This document shows positions 52,892-60,528 of a DNA stretch of 64,000 bases, in pieces (position 1 is the stretch's first letter; each line of letters opens with the position of its first letter). A model generated the notes under the pieces. That model was not told the origin of the DNA. It was given only the letters and a program-made list of their open reading frames with translations, and searched no databases. The stretch comes from CAYNHZ01 sp964397445 (GTDB lineage Bacteria > Bacteroidota > Bacteroidia > Bacteroidales > UBA932): positions 62,001 to 126,000 of the forward strand of contig CAYNHZ010000001.1 of assembly GCA_964397445.1 (NCBI GenBank), given 5' to 3'. The position numbers and the translations under genes were made by a program.

Positions 52892-54220
52892 CTATCTGTG
52901 TCTAATAAAATTATATTTTACAATGTCGTCCTTATCTTCAACGAATAAAACTGAAATTGAAGCCAATAACAGGCAAACCCCTGAAAAAACCAAAGCATAT
53001 ATTGTGTGACCTCCATAGATATACTTCACCATAATGCCCCCTATCAAACCATTACAAACCTGAGGAATAGTAATAAAGAAATTGAAAATACCCATATACA
53101 CCCCTATTTTGGCAGGTGGAAGTGACCCTGTAAGAATAGCATAAGGCATCGCAAGTATGCTTCCCCAAGCAACACCAATACATATCATAGAAATAATAAG
53201 CATCTTAGGATCTTTAAAAATCAAAAAAGACAAAAATCCGAGAGCACCAGCAAATAATGAGATCATATGAGTCGCCTTCCTCCCTATTTTTCTCGCAATA
53301 ATCGGGAGAAGAAAAGCAAAGATTGCTGCAACCCCATTATAAATCCCTTGAAGTACACCAACCCAATCCCCAGCATTACCGAATAGTTCCGAATTTCTAT
53401 CCACTGTCCCATAATAATGCTCTGCAACAGCAGGGGTCATATACACCCACATTGAGAATAGGGCAAACCAAGAAAAAAACTGAACAACACCCAACTGACG
53501 CATAGTTTTAGGCATTTTTACAAAATCTTTAAATATCTCGATAATTCCTCCGTCAGCCTTTTTCTCTCCCACTTCAGGTGGATACTCAGGTGTCTTAACT
53601 ATTGTCCATAACACACACACCAATAAAACTATCGCACCTATATAAAATGCCATTTTAACATTTGGAGCCACGCCGCCCTCTGCATTAGGGACATTTGACA
53701 TTCCAAACCAATTGGTAAGGGCAAACGGAAGAATAGCTCCAACCACTGCACCTATACCAATTAAAGATGTTTGCATTGAAAAACCAAGTGTCCTCTGCTC
53801 TGATGGGAGTTTATCGGCAACAAGAGCCCTGAAAGGCTCCATCGCAATATTTATTGAAGCATCCATTATCATTAAAATGCCAGCACCGATGAGCAATGGT
53901 GACAATAATGGGGCAAGGACAGGAGAATTAGGCATAAGAAACAGCATCAAAGATGCCAATAGAGCTCCAACAAGAAAATATGGCCTCCTCCTTCCGAGCT
54001 TCGTCCAGGTACGATCACTATAATGACCAACTATGGGCTGAACTATCATACCTGTTATAGGTGCTGCCAACCAGAATAGGGATAAATGCTCAACATCTGC
54101 CCCAAAAGATTGTAGAATTCTACTTACATTGGCATTCTGAAGAGCGAGACCAAACTGAATTCCGAGAAATCCGAAACTCATATTGAAGATTTGCCAAAAG
54201 CTAAGTTTTATTTTTTTCAT
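52892..54220 (-). CDS. SLC45/GPH-type sugar transporter (probable maltose:cation symporter)
   Basis: A 442-residue inner-membrane transporter with about 12 helices. It belongs with the SLC45/sucrose-transporter-like branch used by several bacteria for maltose: GIQFGLALQNANVSRIL in helix 1, the loop GHYSDRTWTKLGRRRPYF between helices 2 and 3, and MDASINIAMEPFRALVADKL. It is the first gene of the sus operon, 29 bases before susC, and likely carries maltose or short maltodextrins from periplasm to cytoplasm. The region upstream holds the LytTR-type repeats shared with the divergent response regulator. Confidence 0.9.
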   Translation of the reverse strand: MKKIKLSFWQIFNMSFGFLGIQFGLALQNANVSRILQSFGADVEHLSLFWLAAPITGMIVQPIVGHYSDRTWTKLGRRRPYFLVGALLASLMLFLMPNSPVLAPLLSPLLIGAGILMIMDASINIAMEPFRALVADKLPSEQRTLGFSMQTSLIGIGAVVGAILPFALTNWFGMSNVPNAEGGVAPNVKMAFYIGAIVLLVCVLWTIVKTPEYPPEVGEKKADGGIIEIFKDFVKMPKTMRQLGVVQFFSWFALFSMWVYMTPAVAEHYYGTVDRNSELFGNAGDWVGVLQGIYNGVAAIFAFLLPIIARKIGRKATHMISLFAGALGFLSFLIFKDPKMLIISMICIGVAWGSILAMPYAILTGSLPPAKIGVYMGIFNFFITIPQVCNGLIGGIMVKYIYGGHTIYALVFSGVCLLLASISVLFVEDKDDIVKYNFIRHR

Positions 54221-54281
54221 TAGGTTAAATGATAATTTCTATAAAAATAGATCAATAATTCTATAGTTTTTCTAAATATCA

Positions 54282-54311
54282 GATGAATTGAAAGATTATT
54301 GGGATGAATTG
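54282..54311. promoter_or_regulatory. Candidate LytTR operator: two 9-bp direct repeats
   Basis: GATGAATTG occurs at 54282-54290 and again, identical, at 54303-54311, giving a 12-base spacer and a 21-base period, two helical turns. LytTR regulators such as AgrA and ComE bind 9-bp direct repeats with 12-13-base spacers. The second copy contains the -33 TTG of the response-regulator promoter; the first lies about 32 bases upstream of a weak TATTTTTA element on the other strand, reading to the sugar transporter and susC. Confidence 0.6.
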
Positions 54312-54338
54312 GATTTTTTCGTTTTTTTTTTAAATTTG
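54309..54338 (+). promoter_or_regulatory. -33/-7 promoter of the LytTR response regulator gene
   Basis: TTG (54309-54311) and TAAATTTG (54331-54338), 19 bases apart, fit the Bacteroidetes consensus; the ATG follows 6 bases after. The longer frame from 54288 would start upstream of this promoter, so the start is set at 54345. Confidence 0.7.
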
Positions 54339-54344
54339 CAGAAT

Positions 54345-55097
54345 ATGAACATTTTGATAATAGAAGATGAGTTGGCTGCTCAAAACAATTTGACAAGACT
54401 CATAAGAAAATATTATCCCGATTTTAATATTATCGGCAAAGTTGACTCAATAAGTGAAGCTATCAAATGGCTTAACAAAAGTCATCCCGATATCATATTT
54501 ATGGATGTTGAACTCTCAGACGGGCATTGTTTTGAGATTTTTAATAGTGTAGAGATCGACTCTTTTGTAATAATCACCACCGCCTACGAGAATTATGCTT
54601 TAAATGCATTTAAAGCCAAATGTATCGATTATTTAATGAAACCCATCGATGATGATAAATTTACAGAGTCAGTCGGTAGGTGCATTAAGTTATATGATAT
54701 TCAGACAAATAATCTCAGAAAAGAGGAGACTACCAAAAACCCCACTAAAGCCTATAAACAAAAAATAACATTAAAGATCGGCAACCAAATAGTTATTTTA
54801 GATGTAAATAATATATCATATTTCTACTCAGATAAGAAATCCACTTATATTGTCACTTCAAACACAAAGAAATACCTATCTGATATGAGTTTAGATGCCA
54901 TTGAGTCAGAAATTGACCCTGCTATGTTTTTCAAATTGTCACGGGGCTGTCTTGCCTCATCCTCCTCTATCCGTTCTATCACCAAATATTTCAATTCGAG
55001 ATTGAAAATAACTTTGATACCTGAAAATATCGGCCCCATCATCGTACCTCGGTCTCGAGTACATAATTTTCTTAAATGGATAAAAGGGAATAATTAG
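54345..55097 (+). CDS. LytTR-family response regulator
   Basis: A 250-residue two-component regulator. The receiver domain (1-120) has acidic pair E7/D8, phospho-acceptor D54 in IIFMDVELSDG, T79 and K99 in DYLMKPID. The LytTR DNA-binding domain (about 137-247) starts QKITLKIGNQIVILDVNNIS and includes FFKLSRGCLASSSSI. It is divergent from the sugar-transporter/sus operon and convergent with its likely kinase, overlapping it by 4 bases. Position and the direct repeats in its promoter suggest control of the starch locus and of itself. Confidence 0.93.
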   Translation: MNILIIEDELAAQNNLTRLIRKYYPDFNIIGKVDSISEAIKWLNKSHPDIIFMDVELSDGHCFEIFNSVEIDSFVIITTAYENYALNAFKAKCIDYLMKPIDDDKFTESVGRCIKLYDIQTNNLRKEETTKNPTKAYKQKITLKIGNQIVILDVNNISYFYSDKKSTYIVTSNTKKYLSDMSLDAIESEIDPAMFFKLSRGCLASSSSIRSITKYFNSRLKITLIPENIGPIIVPRSRVHNFLKWIKGNN

Positions 55098-56194
55098 TCT
55101 ATCAGAGGTATTCTAACCTCAAAATACTTCCTCCCCTCGAAATTGACAATATTTATTTTGATTCTCTCTTTAAAAAGGATATTATATTGCTGCTGAAGAT
55201 TACTCAAACCTACCTCTGATGTTCCTTCGTTAATCTCCTCCAATTTCTCATTGCGCCTATCTGCACTAACTGTTTTCGGCTTGTATTGAATATTATTCTT
55301 AACAATGATATTATTTCCCACTATATGGATAAAAACATAAAGGATCTTATTTTTATTGACAATATTGTGTTTAACAGCATTTTCTACCATCATTTGCAGT
55401 GTGCAGGGGATGATTTTCTTCTCCCTATACTCTTGAGGAATATTTATCTTAAAATCGATCCCGTCACCAAATCGCTCCCTCAAAAGATCAATATATTGCT
55501 CTAAAAAATCTATCTCCTCCTCCAAAATTACAAAATTGTGTTTTTCAACTTTGAGTAGGTATCTGTAAACATTTGCCATTTTTTTAAGATACATACTTGC
55601 CTTATCTTGATCTATATAGATCAGGTAATCAAGAACATTAAGACAATTGAAGAGAAAATGGGGATTAATCTCGGTTTTTAAGAGTTGATACTGATAATTT
55701 GCCCTCGCCCTCTTCTCAACCTCAGATGCGATCGCCATTTTATTTGAATATCTATAATACAAAAACACATCAATTACCGCAATCACTATTATATTGAAAA
55801 CTGTATTGGAGAGGAGGGTAAGAAAGAAGAAGTTATTGAAAAAATAGGAAGAACTACCTAAATCTATATATTGCCACGCTTTAAGAATAACTGAAGAAAC
55901 AATAGATACCACTATCACTCCAATGATCTCAACCATAGCTCGTTTCATCAAATGTGTACCATATTTGATTTTATTTAACAGGTATCTTACTATGATAAAA
56001 TCTGCTAAAACCATCACAAGTGTCACAGGATACTTAGAGAGGGTTTGAAACATAAAGTCGCTAAAATAGTAGCCGAGACTCTCATAGAAGAATGGGAGAG
56101 CTCGCTCAATAAGCATCCTCACTGCAATAACAACAAAAGCAAGGATCGTAACATCAATTATAATTCTGCGATTCTTTTCTTTAGTCTCTTTCAT
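55094..56194 (-). CDS. LytS-type sensor histidine kinase
   Basis: A 366-residue membrane kinase. Four hydrophobic segments lie between residues 10 and 148 with no large periplasmic loop, so the signal is probably membrane-borne or cytoplasmic. The His-kinase domain has H179 in INPHFLFNCLNVLDYL, the N-box MVENAVKHNI and GLSNLQQQYNILF. It is the cognate partner of the LytTR regulator by position, although transcribed towards it: the stops overlap (TTAG). The small membrane protein at 56197-56595 ends 2 bases upstream and may be part of the sensor. Confidence 0.93.
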   Translation of the reverse strand: MKETKEKNRRIIIDVTILAFVVIAVRMLIERALPFFYESLGYYFSDFMFQTLSKYPVTLVMVLADFIIVRYLLNKIKYGTHLMKRAMVEIIGVIVVSIVSSVILKAWQYIDLGSSSYFFNNFFFLTLLSNTVFNIIVIAVIDVFLYYRYSNKMAIASEVEKRARANYQYQLLKTEINPHFLFNCLNVLDYLIYIDQDKASMYLKKMANVYRYLLKVEKHNFVILEEEIDFLEQYIDLLRERFGDGIDFKINIPQEYREKKIIPCTLQMMVENAVKHNIVNKNKILYVFIHIVGNNIIVKNNIQYKPKTVSADRRNEKLEEINEGTSEVGLSNLQQQYNILFKERIKINIVNFEGRKYFEVRIPLID

Positions 56195-56196
56195 TT

Positions 56197-56595
56197 TTAA
56201 TTATTTCTGTTAGATACCCAACTTTTTCTAACCAAAAAAATAATGATTAATCCGAGAATTATTGTAACCAAGGTTGTGGTTAAAACATTAATCCAAATCC
56301 CCCAATGAGGGACCAACCTTAAAAGGGCATCTGCCCCGCGAGTACCTATGTAAAAGCCTGCAAAGCAAGATAAGAAAGCGAGTCCGATAAACACATCAAA
56401 CGGGACTGTATAGAAACGAATCAAACTATAAACCATCCCGATAGTCAAGCAAGTAAGGATGAATCCATCTCCAAAAGAGGTATCGTGCAAAAGATAACAT
56501 ACGATAGCGTGCAATAGCGCAAAAATGGCCACAATAACGGCTGCCTTCATAAGATTTTGTCTCGAATCAGCTCCACTTTTAAAATAAAATCCCAT
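56197..56595 (-). CDS. Small four-helix membrane protein coupled to the histidine kinase
   Basis: A 132-residue protein with four hydrophobic segments (about 15-37, 41-60, 66-85, 96-122) and little else; I recognise no family motif. It ends 2 bases before the kinase starts, so the two are made together. In this setting it may help sense the sugar signal or stabilise the kinase, but that is only inferred from position. Confidence 0.7.
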   Translation of the reverse strand: MGFYFKSGADSRQNLMKAAVIVAIFALLHAIVCYLLHDTSFGDGFILTCLTIGMVYSLIRFYTVPFDVFIGLAFLSCFAGFYIGTRGADALLRLVPHWGIWINVLTTTLVTIILGLIIIFLVRKSWVSNRNN

Positions 56596-56628
56596 AAAAT
56601 AGTTTTCGGTAAATTTATGAATTTTTAA

Positions 56629-56636
56629 TAGATTTG
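56629..56636 (+). promoter_or_regulatory. -7 element for malQ
   Basis: TAGATTTG matches TAnnTTTG, 24 bases before the ATG at 56661. The frame from TTG at 56634 would start inside it. Confidence 0.6.
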
Positions 56637-56660
56637 CAAAATAATAAGAATCATAACGAG

Positions 56661-59336
56661 ATGAATATCAACTTTTCAATCCATTTCAACACCACTTTCG
56701 GACAAGAATTATACATAACAGGCTCGATCCCCGAACTTGGTTGTGGAGATATTTCAAAGGGGATAAAGATGGATTTTACCGATTCTTATCTGTGGAAAAA
56801 AGAGGTCAGAATAGTCTCTGTTCAAGAGAGAATAATTTCTTATAGATACTTTGTAAAAGATAGCTGTGGCAACTCGTTTTATGAGGTTGGTGAGGAGAGA
56901 AAACTTGGTATTTCGAGTCTCTCTAAAGATCTATACTTGATTGATCAATGGCAAGGGAATACACCGACCGCCCCATTTTTGACAACCCCATTTTCAGATG
57001 TTTTTTTCACTCACAACAATATTTCAGCTACTCAGATACATACATTCAGTCAAGAATTGATCATCAGAGTAACAGCACCCAATATCGAAAAAAACGCTGC
57101 AATATATATTTGCGGTGACAACAAAGAGATGGGAAATTGGGATGCAAGTAAAGCACCTGCTATGACCCCTGTTTATGGTAGTAAATGGGAGATTCATCTA
57201 AATGCAGCCACCCTGCCGAAGCATATCTCCTACAAATTCATAAAGAAATACAATAATGGAGAGGTGATATGGGAAGATTCGGATAACAGAGAGCTGCAAA
57301 TCGAGAAGATTGCACCTCACAACACTTTATCCGTCGAACACTCATTTTGTGGCTTCAAAATATTGTCCCCTAAATTTTACGGCACAGCTATACCTCTCTT
57401 TTCTCTTAGGTCAAAAAACAGCTGCGGCATAGGTGACTTTATAGATTTAAAATTGTTTACGGAGTGGCTTAAAATCACAGGGCAAAATATACTTCAGATC
57501 CTCCCTATAAACGACACAACAGATTGTGGAAAATGGACCGACTCCTATCCCTACGGTGGAATCTCTGTTATGGCTCTCCACCCTATATACATTAATATCA
57601 AAGAGATAGGTGCTTTTCAAGATAAGGAGGTTTCGATACTTTTCAATAAAGAGAGGAAAGCACTAAACTCCCTTCCTCAAATCGATTACGAGGCTGTATT
57701 GGAATTTAAAATAAGGTACTTGAAAATCCAATTTGCAAAATATAGCGAAGATTCATTTGCAGAGCCCGAATTCTATTCGTTTTACAAAAGTAATAAGAGC
57801 TGGTTGCTTCCATACTGCGTATTCTGCACATTGAGAGATCAATACAAGAGTGCCGACTTCTCAAAATGGGGTAAATATTCAACCTATTCACCTGATATAA
57901 TTGAGAATTTCAATAAAAAGGGAAAAAAGACCTATCAATCAATATCATTCCATCTATTTATCCAGTATCACCTTCATAAACAGCTTCTTGAGGCTGTAAA
58001 ATATGCACATAAGAATGGTATTGCCATAAAAGGGGATATCCCTATCGGAATCACACCTCATAGTGTTGATGCTTGGACAGATAGTAAGTATTTCAATATG
58101 AACTCTCAGGCAGGAGCCCCTCCTGACGACTTCTCAGCGAACGGACAGAATTGGGGATTTCCAACATACAATTGGGAAGAGATGGCGAGAGATGATTTTA
58201 AATGGTGGAAAAATCGATTTAAAAAGATGTCCGAGTACTTCGATGCCTATAGAATAGACCACGTACTTGGTTTCTTTAGAATCTGGGAGATCCCATCACA
58301 CCAAACAAAGGGGCTTATGGGACATTTCAGCCCCTCGCTTCCATTAAGTTATGAAGAGATAAACAGATTTGGGTACAGATTTGATTTTATTAGGGATACG
58401 AAGCCATTTATTCGATACTATATGCTCAAAGAGATTTTTGGGAGCAACACAGATCTTGTTATTAATACATACCTTGATAGTCCACAATATGAAGTATTTA
58501 CACTTAAAGAGGAGTACAATACCCAAAGAAAAATTGAGGATTTCTTCGGTGGTAAAAAAGATAGCATAAAGGATGGATTGATCTCACTTGTCAGCGAAGT
58601 GTTGTTTCTCGAAGATCCTAATTGTGAAGGGAGATTCCATCCAAGGATCTCTGCACAGTTTACCTACTCCTTCAGGTCTTTAAATTGGGAACAGCAGCGG
58701 GCATTTAACTCTCTATATGACGATTTTTTCTACAAAAGACACAATATTTTCTGGCAGGAACAGGCATTTGGAAAACTCCCAAAATTAATATCCTCAACTA
58801 ATATGCTCACTTGTGCAGAAGATCTGGGGATGATACCAGATTGTGTTCCTTTAGTCCTCAACAAGCTTAGAATGTTATCGTTGGAAATACAGAGAATGCC
58901 GAAAGATCCTAAAATAAAATTTGCAGAACCAAAATATTACCCCTACTTGAGTGTTTGTTCGACAGGTACTCACGACACAAGTACCATTAGGGGGTGGTGG
59001 GAAGAGGATAGAGCCTCTACTCAACTCTATTTCAACACTATTCTCAAAGAGAATGGTGAGGCACCCGTCTATTGCGAGCCTTGGATTTGCGAAAAGATAA
59101 TAAGGCAACATATTGATGGAGGATCGCTTCTGACTATCATTCCATTCCAAGATTGGTTGTCAATTGATGAGAAAATAAGATTAGAAAACCCACACGCCGA
59201 AAGGATAAATATCCCCTCTAATCCACATCACTATTGGAGATATAGAATGCATCTTACAATTGAAGAACTCATTGATAATAAAGAATTTAATAATAAATTA
59301 TTATGCCTAAACTCGCACTCCCCTGGAAAATATTAA
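56661..59336 (+). CDS. malQ: 4-alpha-glucanotransferase (GH77) with two N-terminal CBM20 domains
   Basis: Cytoplasmic amylomaltase of the DPE2 type, 891 residues, which transfers glucosyl units between maltodextrins and frees glucose. Two CBM20 starch-binding domains lie at about 1-100 (FNTTFGQELYITGSIPELG) and 130-235 (YICGDNKEMGNWDASKAP). The GH77 domain begins near 240 (FYGTAIPLFSLRSKNSCGIG); the nucleophile is D533 in YRIDHVLGFFRIWEIP, the acid/base lies in CAEDLGMIPDCVP and the third acid in GTHDTSTIRGWW. No signal peptide is present. Its last 34 bases overlap the symporter gene. It should process sugars imported by the sus system. Confidence 0.95.
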   Translation: MNINFSIHFNTTFGQELYITGSIPELGCGDISKGIKMDFTDSYLWKKEVRIVSVQERIISYRYFVKDSCGNSFYEVGEERKLGISSLSKDLYLIDQWQGNTPTAPFLTTPFSDVFFTHNNISATQIHTFSQELIIRVTAPNIEKNAAIYICGDNKEMGNWDASKAPAMTPVYGSKWEIHLNAATLPKHISYKFIKKYNNGEVIWEDSDNRELQIEKIAPHNTLSVEHSFCGFKILSPKFYGTAIPLFSLRSKNSCGIGDFIDLKLFTEWLKITGQNILQILPINDTTDCGKWTDSYPYGGISVMALHPIYINIKEIGAFQDKEVSILFNKERKALNSLPQIDYEAVLEFKIRYLKIQFAKYSEDSFAEPEFYSFYKSNKSWLLPYCVFCTLRDQYKSADFSKWGKYSTYSPDIIENFNKKGKKTYQSISFHLFIQYHLHKQLLEAVKYAHKNGIAIKGDIPIGITPHSVDAWTDSKYFNMNSQAGAPPDDFSANGQNWGFPTYNWEEMARDDFKWWKNRFKKMSEYFDAYRIDHVLGFFRIWEIPSHQTKGLMGHFSPSLPLSYEEINRFGYRFDFIRDTKPFIRYYMLKEIFGSNTDLVINTYLDSPQYEVFTLKEEYNTQRKIEDFFGGKKDSIKDGLISLVSEVLFLEDPNCEGRFHPRISAQFTYSFRSLNWEQQRAFNSLYDDFFYKRHNIFWQEQAFGKLPKLISSTNMLTCAEDLGMIPDCVPLVLNKLRMLSLEIQRMPKDPKIKFAEPKYYPYLSVCSTGTHDTSTIRGWWEEDRASTQLYFNTILKENGEAPVYCEPWICEKIIRQHIDGGSLLTIIPFQDWLSIDEKIRLENPHAERINIPSNPHHYWRYRMHLTIEELIDNKEFNNKLLCLNSHSPGKY

Positions 59337-60526
59337 TAGGAATTGTATTGGGTGTATTATTCGGTATTTTCTTTTATCCATATATAGAATATATATCTTG
59401 GATCGGAGAGCTGTTTATGAACGCACTGAAGATGATTGTGATCCCTCTGGTGTTCTCATCAATATTTGTCGGTGTCGCAAAAATGGGAAACTCTAAAGAT
59501 ATAGGGAGAATCGCCGGGAAAACTATCTCATTTTATATAACAACTACATTGATAGCTGTCCTTATCGGACTAACATTGGTCACTATAATCAAACCTGGTA
59601 AAAACGCACAGATACCTTTAAATGAAACTATTACCGAGCTCCCTTCTCAAAGTGTCTCACTGATAGATGAGGTGATAAATATTGTTCCGAGCAATATCTT
59701 CAAGGAGATGGCAAACGGAAATCTCCTCCCAATCATCTTTTTTGCGATATTACTTGGGATATTTGCAACAAAAATTGAGGATAAAAACAGAAATATCCTT
59801 ACCGATCTTTTCTCCTCATTTTATTCTCTTATAATGAAAGTAACCTCTTTCATTATTCTATTGACCCCCTATGGGGTTTTTGCTATTGTCGCAAATATGA
59901 TAGGACAACAAGCAGGTGATTCTCAGACACTTATCGGACTCGCAAAAAGTCTCGGAATATATGTTGCTGTTGTCTGGATGGGTTGTTTGATACAAGGGTT
60001 CGGGATACTTCCACTGATTGTAAGGGTATTAGGAAAAGAGAATCCGTGGCGCCATATTAAAAAAATGACTACCCCCTTACTTACCGCTTTTACAACTTGC
60101 TCTTCAAGTGCAGCGCTTCCCCTCTCTATTCGAGATTCTCAAGAGAGATGTGGAATATCTGAAAAGATTGCAGGTTTCACCCTCCCGTTAGGGTGCACTG
60201 TCAATATGAATGGAACCGCTCTGTTTGAATGTGTTACTGCTATATTTATTGCACAAGTCTATGGAATTGAATTAAGTATCGGTCAATCAATAGCTATTAT
60301 TCTTACCTCCCTTATCGCAGCGATCGGAGCTGCAGGGATCCCTATGGCAGGGATAGTGATGATGACTGTGGTATTTAATGTCGCAGGACTTCCTCTTGAG
60401 GGGGTAGGTATTATTATGGCTGTCCAACAGATATGTGAGATGCCAAGAAGCTGTCTCAACTCATACGGAGATATGTGTGGAGCGGTAATTGTTGCAAAAT
60501 CCGAGGGAGAAAAACTTACAATCTAA
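59303..60526 (+). CDS. Dicarboxylate/amino-acid:cation symporter (DAACS family)
   Basis: A 407-residue sodium- or proton-coupled carrier of the GltP/DctA group with eight helices and two re-entrant loops. The signatures are the Ser-rich hairpin TTCSSSAALPLSIRDS and the GFTLPLGCTVNMNGTALFE motif, then AAGIPMAGIVMM. The substrate is probably glutamate, aspartate or a C4-dicarboxylate. The ATG lies 34 bases inside the end of malQ, so it is translated from the same mRNA. No direct link to starch is evident. The start MPKLALPWKILIG is typical for the family. Confidence 0.92.
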   Translation: MPKLALPWKILIGIVLGVLFGIFFYPYIEYISWIGELFMNALKMIVIPLVFSSIFVGVAKMGNSKDIGRIAGKTISFYITTTLIAVLIGLTLVTIIKPGKNAQIPLNETITELPSQSVSLIDEVINIVPSNIFKEMANGNLLPIIFFAILLGIFATKIEDKNRNILTDLFSSFYSLIMKVTSFIILLTPYGVFAIVANMIGQQAGDSQTLIGLAKSLGIYVAVVWMGCLIQGFGILPLIVRVLGKENPWRHIKKMTTPLLTAFTTCSSSAALPLSIRDSQERCGISEKIAGFTLPLGCTVNMNGTALFECVTAIFIAQVYGIELSIGQSIAIILTSLIAAIGAAGIPMAGIVMMTVVFNVAGLPLEGVGIIMAVQQICEMPRSCLNSYGDMCGAVIVAKSEGEKLTI

Positions 60527-60528
60527 TC

